Assembly: GCA_024640505.1 (NCBI GenBank)
Contig: JAHEEV010000001.1
Location: forward strand, 55,960-119,959
Length of the DNA stretch: 64,000 nt
Direction: 5' to 3'
From: Halieaceae bacterium
Lineage (GTDB): Bacteria; Pseudomonadota; Gammaproteobacteria; Pseudomonadales; Halieaceae
In this document: in pieces, positions 55,675 to 62,964 of the stretch
How positions within the stretch are numbered: position 1 is the stretch's first letter
How the letters are laid out: each line of letters begins with the position of its first letter
Program-made: the position numbers and the translations under genes
The notes under the pieces: model-generated
Told to the model about the DNA's origin: nothing
What the model saw: the letters and a program-made list of their open reading frames with translations, nothing else
Databases searched by the model: none

Positions 55675-57102
55675 TCACTGACCGCATTCCCGCGCCTGCG
55701 GTTCTGCCGTTCCTTCCAGCAGGAAGCGCTCCGGATTGAGGTCGAACAGCAGTTTGCCTGCGCTGCAGGCGTCCCGCAGGATAGTGGCGGCTTCTCCGGT
55801 CGCCGTGACGATCCTGCTCACCTGCGCGCTGGTCAGGCCGAAGGTGTTCCTCAGGTAGTCATAAAGTTTCCCCCGGGCCTGAAAATCCCGGTCCAGCTCC
55901 ATTAGCCGTTGATACGTCTTTGGATTGTAATGCCGGATTTTTTCCAGCATCCCGGTCCGCTTCGTGTAATTGATGTATTGCCGCTTGCCCCCGGCGTCGT
56001 TGTCGTTGAGCCAGGTGCGACGCACCCGTACCGGCGTCACGTCCTGTGCCCCGGCCGTCGGGGCGGTGCCCTCGCTGAGTTGCACCGCGCCGTCGTCTGC
56101 CCGGTGCCAGTAGGTTACGAAATCGATATTTCCGATCCGATCCTGCTGGCCGAATATGTAATCGAGCAGGGTGATCTCGGTCAGTTCCTGCATCCAGTAG
56201 ACCATTTGCAGGGTGGATACAGCCTGGCCCATCGCCTTGTCCAGCTCGGGATCACGTCGAGCCGTTTCCAGTCCCTGGGTGATCGCCTCCCGCAGGGGCT
56301 TCCCGCTCCTTAATGCCAGGAAGGGCGCGGTTTCCTGGAAGTCGCGGTTCTGTCCCTCCCCCCAGCCGGACCTGCGCGTTCCGTTGATTTCCGCCCCATA
56401 GCGCCGGCCCTTGACATGCAGCAGCACACCATAGATGTTGCGCCGGTCGGCGGTGAACAACTCATCGGTGGCGGAATATTTTTCCGGGGTCTGTTCGACC
56501 TGGTCCAGTACCTGCCAGGCGGCATGGTTCATCCGCAAGGATTTTTTATTCGCAGACCAGGCCAGACCCCTGCCGGTTACCCGCGCTTCGTGGGTGGCGC
56601 GATCGATACTCCGGTAAACGGCCACCGGTACGAAAAGCGACGTATCAAAGTACCTGGCAAAGTGGTAGTAGAGCAGCGAAGCGGTAGAGAAAGTAGCACT
56701 GGTCTCCCGATCATTCATGGTGACCTTGAAGCTGGCGGGGGGGCCGTTTGCCTCGGATACCACGGTTTTTCCCCGGGGGCAGACCTTGTTCTCGAACCCC
56801 GTCTGGTCACCGGCGAAGGGGCCTCCCTCGAGTCTGTAGATAAAAGTGCCGGGGCTGGTGCTGGTCAGTTTCGGGCAGATCGCCACATTCTGATCGTAGA
56901 TGTCGATGCCACAGAGATCGGTTTCCCTGGCGACATCGTCAGCTGAGTATTTGCCGCCGGGAATCCTGGCAAGGGCGACGCAGGCTTCCGATACATCGTC
57001 AGGTGACAGGAACCTGTGCGTTTCCCCGGCAACCCTGTCATTGGCGGCAGCATTCTGTGCCGCCAAAAAGACGGTTAGCGCAAGCAATATATTCCGGTGC
57101 AT
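55675..57102 (-). CDS. Exported protein with atypical-kinase-like motifs
   Basis: 475 residues, signal peptide 1-20 (LALTVFLAAQNAAA). Six Cys (41, 64, 76, 108, 446, 473) fit a periplasmic, disulfide-bonded protein. TLLDYIFGQQDRIGNIDF (311-328) has the D-x6-DR-x2-N order of PI4KII/Fam20-type catalytic loops (D314, D321, N325), and WLNDNDAG (364-371) could be the metal-binding Asp motif. ASFKV (K126) may be the nucleotide Lys. This is motif-level inference. It lies between a lipoprotein gene and a phosphoesterase gene. Confidence 0.65.
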   Translation of the reverse strand: MHRNILLALTVFLAAQNAAANDRVAGETHRFLSPDDVSEACVALARIPGGKYSADDVARETDLCGIDIYDQNVAICPKLTSTSPGTFIYRLEGGPFAGDQTGFENKVCPRGKTVVSEANGPPASFKVTMNDRETSATFSTASLLYYHFARYFDTSLFVPVAVYRSIDRATHEARVTGRGLAWSANKKSLRMNHAAWQVLDQVEQTPEKYSATDELFTADRRNIYGVLLHVKGRRYGAEINGTRRSGWGEGQNRDFQETAPFLALRSGKPLREAITQGLETARRDPELDKAMGQAVSTLQMVYWMQELTEITLLDYIFGQQDRIGNIDFVTYWHRADDGAVQLSEGTAPTAGAQDVTPVRVRRTWLNDNDAGGKRQYINYTKRTGMLEKIRHYNPKTYQRLMELDRDFQARGKLYDYLRNTFGLTSAQVSRIVTATGEAATILRDACSAGKLLFDLNPERFLLEGTAEPQARECGQ

Positions 57103-57246
57103 GAGTAGGTCGTGTCGTCCCTTGTTGCGTTTGTCCTGGCAGCTTTTTTTTCAGCCTGCGAGTGCCATCATGCCGGTCGCCGGGAAGCTGTCCCAGCGGA
57201 CTATGCTGGTACGCACCTGCGCAGTCAAGCAGGTACCCTGGACACA

Positions 57247-57993
57247 CTAGAAGCGGCGCATCACCGAACCGCGGATGCGCAGCGGGTGGTAGCCGAAGAT
57301 GGCGTTCAGGTGATGTAAATACGCGTGTTGCCCATACTCCGCCCACTGGGCATTCAGTGTTTCATCCACCCTGCGGTAATGCTTGAGCAAATCGGAGTAG
57401 GAGACGGTACCCCCCAGCCCCGTTTCCTGGCTGATCTCCTGCAACAGCATCAGCCAACTCTGGCTGGCACCCATGATGAAATAGGGCCAGGAGCGCTGTA
57501 CCTCGAGCGGCCAGTCCGGGTCGCTGGTTTGTTCCAGCAGTCCCAGCTCCTCACGGGTGCGTTTATTGAAAGCGGTCTTTTCGATCATGGACTGATCGAG
57601 CAGCCAGATCGTTAGCGGATCGGTGCTGATTTCTTCGTTGATCTGTGTCGCTGTTGCCTCGTCTGTATAGAAGATCAGGCTCAGCTGATTGCCGGCTGTG
57701 TCCCTGGCCGCACGCCTGTGAAAGCGCCACAGTGTCAGCTGCTCCTCGTGTGTCTTGATCGCCGGCAGCATGAGCTGTTCTGCGATCAACAGATGCCTGG
57801 AAAAATCGGGATACTCATCCTCCGGCCAGACCAGCTTGAAGCGCAGTTGCCACCATGCCCGGCCCGGTTGCTCGGCGGACAGGGTCGCTTTTTCGGGTTC
57901 TATCAGCGGTGCGCTCTCCACCTGAATGGTGGTAGAACATGCCCCCAGCCACACGATCTGCAGGGCCAGTAATAGCCTGGCAAGTGCCTTCAT
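57247..57993 (-). CDS. Lipoprotein of unknown function
   Basis: 248 residues. The ATG at 57993 has GGAGG seven bases upstream and gives a lipoprotein signal MKALARLLLALQIVWLGAC. The mature protein is helix-rich with many Trp and Leu (RAWWQLRFKLVWPEDEYPDF, WLLDQSMIEKTAF). No family recognised. It is upstream of the exported kinase-like gene; a shared envelope role is possible. Confidence 0.75.
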   Translation of the reverse strand: MKALARLLLALQIVWLGACSTTIQVESAPLIEPEKATLSAEQPGRAWWQLRFKLVWPEDEYPDFSRHLLIAEQLMLPAIKTHEEQLTLWRFHRRAARDTAGNQLSLIFYTDEATATQINEEISTDPLTIWLLDQSMIEKTAFNKRTREELGLLEQTSDPDWPLEVQRSWPYFIMGASQSWLMLLQEISQETGLGGTVSYSDLLKHYRRVDETLNAQWAEYGQHAYLHHLNAIFGYHPLRIRGSVMRRF

Positions 57994-58043
57994 GCGTCCG
58001 CCTCCCGTGATCGAGTCTCTACTATACCCGACCCTGCCCGATC

Positions 58044-58517
58044 TCAACGTGGTGACGCGACCGTGGCCGATGGCGCCGAAACTGATGTCGGCGTGTCTTC
58101 GTTGTAAACCACTGCCTCATAGCAATGCTGGTATCCGATAACCCCGCAGTGCGTACCGTGCAACGCCAGCAGCAGAACGCGATCGTCTCCCCACTCGATA
58201 ATTCTCCACGCATGGGCTTGCCACGTGTGCGTGCTCTCGCCGACCACTGCATGCAACCGGGCGCCGCCATTGGGTGAGAACAAGGACGCGGAAGTGGAGC
58301 AGGAAAACCTGCTTTCATCGATCAGCAGGTCGGTTTTCCCGTCCCGATTCAGGTCGGTCTCGGTAAGATACTCACCCGCGTCGAATTGGCCGCCGTCAAT
58401 GGTTTCACAGGCTTCGCGTGCCTGCTGCACGGCTATTTCGGCAGAAGAGGGCTCGGCATGAGCGAGGCTGCTCAGGGCCAGGGTAGCCATGGCAGCGGCG
58501 AAAATGAGGTATTTCAT
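58044..58517 (-). CDS. Small exported protein with EF-hand-like loop
   Basis: 157 residues, signal peptide MKYLIFAAAMATLALSSLAHA. DLNRDGKTDLLIDE is a dockerin/EF-hand-like calcium loop (D-x-N-x-D-G). Four Cys in the mature part. AGGA lies about nine bases before the ATG at 58517. Periplasmic or secreted; the binding partner is unknown. Confidence 0.7.
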   Translation of the reverse strand: MKYLIFAAAMATLALSSLAHAEPSSAEIAVQQAREACETIDGGQFDAGEYLTETDLNRDGKTDLLIDESRFSCSTSASLFSPNGGARLHAVVGESTHTWQAHAWRIIEWGDDRVLLLALHGTHCGVIGYQHCYEAVVYNEDTPTSVSAPSATVASPR

Positions 58518-58595
58518 CGAGAGTTTTCCTGTTTGTGTAAGCAAGGCGTGCGCGAGCAACCGTTTATGGGCGAAGATTTTGCCGTCTGGCAGCGG

Positions 58596-58913
58596 TTAAT
58601 TCCTCGTCGGCAGGCCGTGTACCATAGTCAACGATTTGAGTTCTGCCCCGGCCCTGCGGTGCTCTGACAGGGCCTGGTATTCCGGGTCGTTGTACCAGGC
58701 CTGGGCAAGTGCTTCCGAAGGGAACTGGAATATGATCATGCGGCCGGGCCTGGGCTCGGAGCCTTCCATGTGCCTGATATTATCGTCGAAAGTGACAAAG
58801 GAGCCGCCATATTTCTTTAATATGGGGAAAAATCCCTTCTCATAGGTCCTGTAGCCGGTGTGGTTTTCGTCGGGGACGATGTTGGCAATCATATAGACGG
58901 GTATATCTGACAC
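58596..58913 (-). CDS. DUF1330 family protein
   Basis: 105 residues typical of the dimeric alpha-beta-barrel DUF1330 family (VYMIANIVPDE, YEKGFFPILKKYGGSFVTFDD, MIIFQFPSEALAQAWYNDPEYQAL). No catalytic mechanism is established. It follows the haloalkane dehalogenase by 39 bases on the same strand and is probably in the same transcript. Confidence 0.85.
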   Translation of the reverse strand: MSDIPVYMIANIVPDENHTGYRTYEKGFFPILKKYGGSFVTFDDNIRHMEGSEPRPGRMIIFQFPSEALAQAWYNDPEYQALSEHRRAGAELKSLTMVHGLPTRN

Positions 58914-58952
58914 TGTTTGGCTCCTTTTGGTTTTCCCTGGGGCGCAGTGGGG

Positions 58953-59831
58953 TTAGATCGCTTTCAACCAGTTGGCCACGGCCTGACCGATCTCGGCCGG
59001 TGAGTCCTCCTGGATAAAATGGAGACCTTTCACGGTGACCTCCTGCTGGTTCGCCCAGCTGCGGCAAAATTCGCGTTGTGGGCCCACGAGAATAGAACCC
59101 GGATCCGCATTGATGAACAACTTGGGAATATCGCTGGCGGCCATGAATGCGCCGTATTGTTTCACCAGGTCGACCACATCTTCGGGTTCACCCTCGATCG
59201 GTATCTGCCGTGGCCAGTTCAGCAGGGGCTGGCGATCGTCGGGGGAGGGGAAGGGTGCTCGATAGGCATCCATCTCCGCATTGCTCAATGTCCGGATCAC
59301 TGACGTGGGCAGTACGGCCTCGATAAACATATTGCGGTTGAGAATCAGGTCCTCGCCTTTTTCGGAACGAAATCCCTTGAAGATTCCCACCGCACTCTCG
59401 GGCCAGTCGGCCCAGCTCACGGGCCTGACAATGCCCTCCATGTAGGCCACACCCCTGACGGCTGCGGCATGGCGCATGGCCCAGAGAAAGCCGATGGCGC
59501 TACCCCAGTCGTGAATGACCAGGGTGACATTGTCGTTGGCGCCGATGGTTTCCAGCAGACCGTCCACGTAGCTGTAGGCGACTTCCAGGGTATAGCGCCC
59601 CGGGCCCTCGCTGGCGGGTAGTTTTTCGGAATCGCCCTGACCGATCAGATCCGGCACGATCACCCGGCCGGATTCCACAAGTTCTGGCACCACATTGCGC
59701 CACAGGAAGGAGGAGGTCGGGTTGCCGTGTAGCAGTACGATAGGATCGCCGCTGCCCTCCTCAACGTAGGCGATTTGTCTGTCGTTTACACGGGCGAATT
59801 TTTTCTCGTAGGGCATGGTTTCAGACATCAT
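58953..59831 (-). CDS. Haloalkane dehalogenase (HLD-II type)
   Basis: Hydrolyses haloalkanes to alcohols by a covalent alkyl-enzyme. 292-residue alpha/beta hydrolase with the DhaA/LinB-type residues visible: halide-binding Asn37 in HGNPTSS, nucleophile Asp108 and Trp109 in IHDWGS, acid Glu132 in YMEG, and base His271 in GLHFIQEDSP. These numbers nearly equal those of LinB. ATG with GAGGA nine bases upstream. It lies 21 bases after the tetR gene and is likely repressed by it. Confidence 0.92.
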   Translation of the reverse strand: MMSETMPYEKKFARVNDRQIAYVEEGSGDPIVLLHGNPTSSFLWRNVVPELVESGRVIVPDLIGQGDSEKLPASEGPGRYTLEVAYSYVDGLLETIGANDNVTLVIHDWGSAIGFLWAMRHAAAVRGVAYMEGIVRPVSWADWPESAVGIFKGFRSEKGEDLILNRNMFIEAVLPTSVIRTLSNAEMDAYRAPFPSPDDRQPLLNWPRQIPIEGEPEDVVDLVKQYGAFMAASDIPKLFINADPGSILVGPQREFCRSWANQQEVTVKGLHFIQEDSPAEIGQAVANWLKAI

Positions 59832-59852
59832 GGTACGCGTTCCTCAGGGCTG

Positions 59853-60440
59853 TCAGGCGGCCAGTCCGAGCATGGACAGGCTGTTTTCGGTGATGGATTT
59901 GAGTGCTTGCCGGGACTGGTTCTGGCGGCTTCGTACGCGAAGGCCGAAGTTAATGGTCATCACCAGGCTGGCGAGTTCTTCCGGGCTGCGCGTGGTGTCC
60001 AGTTCGCCTTTCTGTTGCGCTATCTGGAAAGCCCGTGCAAAGGCGCTTTCAATGGCACTGAGCTTTTGCGCCGCGAGTTTATGGAGCTCCGGATCCACAT
60101 CGGCCAGTTCCAGGACGGTATTGACCATCAAGCAGCCCTGTTTTACCCGGCGCGGCGCTACATCCAGCACGGTAGCTTCGAAAAAAGCACGGGGCAGGGC
60201 GGTGGGGGGCAGCCTTCGGGCGTTCTCATCGACGATGGCGAGGGTGCGGTCACCGAATAGTTCCAGGCACTCCGCAAACAGTTGTCGCTTGGTCCCGAAA
60301 CTGGCGTAAAAGCTGGAGCGGGCTATGCCCATCGCCGCGAGCAGATCGGGTAGCGAGGTTGCGGTGTAGCCCCGGGCCCAGAACAGCTTCATGGCGGCTT
60401 CCAGGGCTTTCATGCGCACGAACTCAGGTGGTCTGGCCAT
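59853..60440 (-). CDS. TetR-family repressor
   Basis: 195 residues; helix-turn-helix SLPDLLAAMGIARSSFYASFGTKRQLF at about residues 28-54 in an MKALEAAMKLFWARGYTAT context, then a ligand-binding domain. The ATG at 60440 is chosen over a TTG at 60470. The palindrome at 60474-60489 just upstream is a likely autoregulatory operator controlling tetR-dehalogenase-DUF1330. The inducer may be a halogenated or oxidised product; inference. Confidence 0.9.
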   Translation of the reverse strand: MARPPEFVRMKALEAAMKLFWARGYTATSLPDLLAAMGIARSSFYASFGTKRQLFAECLELFGDRTLAIVDENARRLPPTALPRAFFEATVLDVAPRRVKQGCLMVNTVLELADVDPELHKLAAQKLSAIESAFARAFQIAQQKGELDTTRSPEELASLVMTINFGLRVRSRQNQSRQALKSITENSLSMLGLAA

Positions 60441-60473
60441 CCCTGGTCCCGATGTCGGAAAGAGCGACAATTT

Positions 60474-60489
60474 TGTACCAATCGGTACA
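60474..60489. promoter_or_regulatory. Palindromic TetR-type operator
   Basis: TGTACC at 60474-60479 and GGTACA at 60484-60489 are exact inverted repeats around AATC. The site lies 34 bases upstream of the tetR start in the divergent spacer shared with the HAD gene, where a TetR protein would block its own promoter. Confidence 0.65.
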
Positions 60490-60722
60490 GTATGGCAAGA
60501 CTTTCCAGTCGTCCATGCACATCACGGGTGATAATCGCGCAGGCAATAGGGGTGTTGTCTGTTTATAACGATATGAGTATAAAGAATGAAGTGCTACGGG
60601 TGGACTTAAGGGGGCCGCCCAGGCCACCAACCCCCGCATCAAGAAGATGACAAACTCACTATTTTACCGGGAGCGAAGGTTTGCGTTACCAGCGTGACGC
60701 TTCTAACCGAGCCATTGACGAA

Positions 60723-61376
60723 ATGACAACAGAACTGAAAGCCGTGTTATTCGATTTCGGGGGCGTGTTTACGGACTCGCCTTTTCACGCCTTCAACGCC
60801 TACGCAGCGAAAATTGGTGCGACGGACGAGCAGGTTACCGCTATAGTTTTTGGTGGCTATGCTGTAGATAGCGACCACCCCTGGCACCAGGTAGAGCGTG
60901 GTGAGATTACATTGGAAAAAGCCCGTGAAGACATCATGGCACTGGGGCGAGAGCAGGGTCTGGAGGTCGACATCTGGGACGTGTTTCTGGCCATGGCTGA
61001 AAACGGCGGCGGCCTGCGCGAGGAGCTGGTCGACTATGTGCCCAGAATCCGCGCGGCAGGGCTGGTGACCGGCATTATCACGAACAACGTGGTGGAGTTC
61101 AGGGATCATTGGCGCAATATGTTGCCGGTAGATGCGTTGTTTGATTTTGTCGTCGACAGTAGTGAGGTGGGCATGCGCAAGCCGAATCCGGCGATTTTCG
61201 AAAAGGCCCTGGCAATAGGTGGATTCTCTCCAGAGCAGGTACTATTTCTGGACGATTATGAAGGAAATGTCATCGCCGCAGAGGCATTGAATATTCGCTC
61301 GATCCTGGTCGATGGTGATGGCGCAAAAACCGTCGCCGACCTGGAGGCCGTTTTGGGTTTGAATGAGATAGGCTGA
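60723..61376 (+). CDS. HAD-family hydrolase with DFGG motif
   Basis: 217-residue HAD protein. Motif I is FDFGGVF (nucleophile D11; Gly13 in place of the usual acid/base Asp). GIITNN gives motif II, RKPNPAIFEKAL motif III, and FLDDYEGNV motif IV. This is the ACAD10/epoxide-hydrolase N-terminal-type subgroup, where phosphatase activity is uncertain. The ATG at 60723 gives the family start; an upstream start at 60681 adds 14 unusual residues. Divergent from tetR. Confidence 0.86.
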   Translation: MTTELKAVLFDFGGVFTDSPFHAFNAYAAKIGATDEQVTAIVFGGYAVDSDHPWHQVERGEITLEKAREDIMALGREQGLEVDIWDVFLAMAENGGGLREELVDYVPRIRAAGLVTGIITNNVVEFRDHWRNMLPVDALFDFVVDSSEVGMRKPNPAIFEKALAIGGFSPEQVLFLDDYEGNVIAAEALNIRSILVDGDGAKTVADLEAVLGLNEIG

Positions 61377-61400
61377 TGACTGATTTTGAACCAAGGGGTG

Positions 61401-61451
61401 AACCAAGGGGTCAGACTCCTTGAAGAGGCAAGGAAACTGACCCCTTGATTC
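61401..61451. repeat. 51-bp hairpin repeat, copy 1
   Basis: AACCAAGGGGTCAG...CTGACCCCTTGATTC. Outer arms AAGGGGTCAG/CTGACCCCTT pair perfectly, inner arms CCTTG/CAAGG enclose the loop AAGAGG. An identical copy is at 61505-61555. The shape fits the REP-type elements associated with single-strand (Y1) transposases, but no transposase gene is present here. Confidence 0.9.
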
Positions 61452-61504
61452 GGCTGATGACTGATCTGAAACCTGGCCGTTGATACGTCATTTGGGAACC
61501 AAGG

Positions 61505-61555
61505 AACCAAGGGGTCAGACTCCTTGAAGAGGCAAGGAAACTGACCCCTTGATTC
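61505..61555. repeat. 51-bp hairpin repeat, copy 2
   Basis: Base-for-base identical to 61401-61451, 104 bases downstream of it. The identity suggests recent copying. Just before each copy there is a related GGCTGATGACTGAT element (61371 and about 61453), so the duplicated unit is wider than 51 bases. Confidence 0.9.
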
Positions 61556-61577
61556 AAGGAAACTGACCCCTTGATTC
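61556..61577. repeat. Partial hairpin repeat
   Basis: AAGGAAACTGACCCCTTGAT followed by TC repeats the right half of the 51-bp unit directly after copy 2, as an incomplete third copy. Confidence 0.85.
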
Positions 61578-61862
61578 ACGGGGCGAAAAAGCGCGCGATC
61601 CAGGGATCAGGGTTTTCGGCCGTGATCTCAACCGCTGGTCGGGCCTCCGGAGAAAACGGCCGAAGCGAGGCCGTGAGTAATAGCCCAAGCCGTCGTAAAG
61701 GGTCAATTATTGTTCGTAAAATATCAAGTTTATTCAGCCTGTCTCACCTAGTCTGTAGTAAAAAGATGGCGGCACGGATGAGGTTGCTTGACGGTTTCAG
61801 CTTACATCCCCGCCGCTGCAGAAAGCCGATTGATAAATCATATAGCAAAGAGGATCAGAACA

Positions 61863-61979
61863 ATGAGCGAAGCAAATCAGGCGGCACTGTCAGAACTCCT
61901 GAAATCCATCAGTAACACGGGCACCGGTGTTGTTTCTATGGCCCCGCGGGCAGCGATTCCGCTTGCCCCGGTCCCTTAA
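61863..61979 (+). CDS. Possible 38-residue peptide upstream of the SDR
   Basis: Starts MSEANQAALSELLKSI with an amphipathic helix-like N-terminus, then Ser/Thr/Gly and a Pro/Ala-rich end (IPLAPVP). GAGG lies about nine bases upstream of the ATG, and the SDR gene begins 27 bases after its stop. It could be a real small peptide (leader-type or modified-peptide precursor), the broken start of a longer gene, or a chance frame. No maturation enzyme is seen in the window. Confidence 0.45.
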   Translation: MSEANQAALSELLKSISNTGTGVVSMAPRAAIPLAPVP

Positions 61980-62006
61980 AACCGATGTTGAACAGGATGC
62001 ATAAAT

Positions 62007-62774
62007 ATGAGACTTGACGGAAAAGTGGCCGTGGTGACCGGCGCCTGCGGCGGGATCGGCAGGGAAATCGTTGCCCGGTTTGTCGAAGAGGGCGCCAGCG
62101 TGGTCGCCGCCGACCTCAATCATACGCAGGTAGAGGAACTCGCCGGTGGTTTTGACCAGCGTGTCAGGGGGTTCTCGGTGGATGTCACCGATTTCACTCA
62201 GGTCGAAGCGATGATAAATGCGGCGACTGAGTGGTTCGGCACCCTGGATGTGATGATCAACAATGCGGGCATCGGCCTGCCGAAACCCCTGCTGGAGCAC
62301 GATCCGGTTGCGGATTTCGATCCGGTGACAACGGTCAACCAGAAGGGTGTTTACCACGGCATCCTCGCAGCGGGCAGAAAGCTGCAGGCGCTTGGCAAGC
62401 CTGGTGTCATTCTGAATACGTCATCCATTTACGGGCAGATGGCAGCAGAAATGACCTTTACCTACAACGTGAGCAAAGCCGCTGTGGACATGATGACCAA
62501 ATGTGCGGCACTGGAACTGGCGCCCCTCGGCATTCGCGTCGTGGCTGTCGCACCGGGCAGGGTAGATACGCCCATGCTGCGTCAGTACGAAGAGCTGGGC
62601 CTTTGGGAGCATATTCGCCGGGAACAGATGCGCAATGAATTCACCCAGCCGCGGGAGATCGCCGATGTCTTCGCCTTTCTCGCCTCTGGCGATGCTAACT
62701 GTATCAACGGTTCAACGGTATACGCCGAGGATGGGTTCGTGAATTTCAAGTATCCTCTCGCACCGCAGGGTTAA
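62007..62774 (+). CDS. SDR-family oxidoreductase
   Basis: 255-residue classical SDR: TGACGGIG cofactor motif (12-19), NNAGIG, NTSSIYG (Ser), YNVSKAA (Tyr-x3-Lys) and a C-terminal NGSTVYAEDGF. NAD(P)H-dependent; substrate may be a fatty or alicyclic alcohol/ketone. Starts with ATG at 62007. Together with the following acyl-CoA dehydrogenase it looks catabolic. Confidence 0.9.
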   Translation: MRLDGKVAVVTGACGGIGREIVARFVEEGASVVAADLNHTQVEELAGGFDQRVRGFSVDVTDFTQVEAMINAATEWFGTLDVMINNAGIGLPKPLLEHDPVADFDPVTTVNQKGVYHGILAAGRKLQALGKPGVILNTSSIYGQMAAEMTFTYNVSKAAVDMMTKCAALELAPLGIRVVAVAPGRVDTPMLRQYEELGLWEHIRREQMRNEFTQPREIADVFAFLASGDANCINGSTVYAEDGFVNFKYPLAPQG

Positions 62775-62782
62775 CCCTGCGG
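62763..62782. terminator. Perfect 20-bp palindrome over the SDR stop codon
   Basis: CCGCAGGGTTAACCCTGCGG is exactly self-complementary; the TAA stop of the SDR is in its centre. It would form a stable hairpin. No U-run follows, so intrinsic termination is uncertain; a messenger-stabilising hairpin or protein site is also possible. Confidence 0.5.
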
Positions 62783-62964
62783 AACCCGGGCCGGGCTGGT
62801 CTGACTTGCACCGCTGTAACGTTACCAACGCGGGCAGGCCAGCCCAGTGTTCCCTCGAGTAAGGGCCTACTAGCGGGCCAAGGCAGAGGAGGCGCCCGTC
62901 GGAAATGCCGTGAAAGCCCATTACGGTGGTCTGCAGGCAGACGTTTTCAAGGAGAGTCTAATCT

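Larger units (their letters stand above)
61377..61862. other. Gene-poor region with repeats
   Basis: 486 bases without a convincing gene. It holds the hairpin repeats listed separately and a further inverted pair TTCGGCCGT (61615-61623) and ACGGCCGAA (61656-61664). The last ~160 bases are more AT-rich and could carry the promoter for the small ORF and SDR gene. A 114-codon open frame at 61571-61915 has no protein-like composition. Confidence 0.5.

Noticed and set aside
61401..61577. CRISPR array
   Set aside because: Only two and a half copies, the repeats are long hairpins and there is no set of equal spacers or cas gene.
61571..61915. 114-codon open frame after the hairpin repeats
   Set aside because: Basic, low-order composition, no ribosome site, and it overlaps repeats and the better-supported 38-codon frame.
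61863..62774. Mycofactocin-like precursor plus coupled SDR
   Set aside because: The small peptide lacks the conserved C-terminal end of MftA and no other mycofactocin gene is present.
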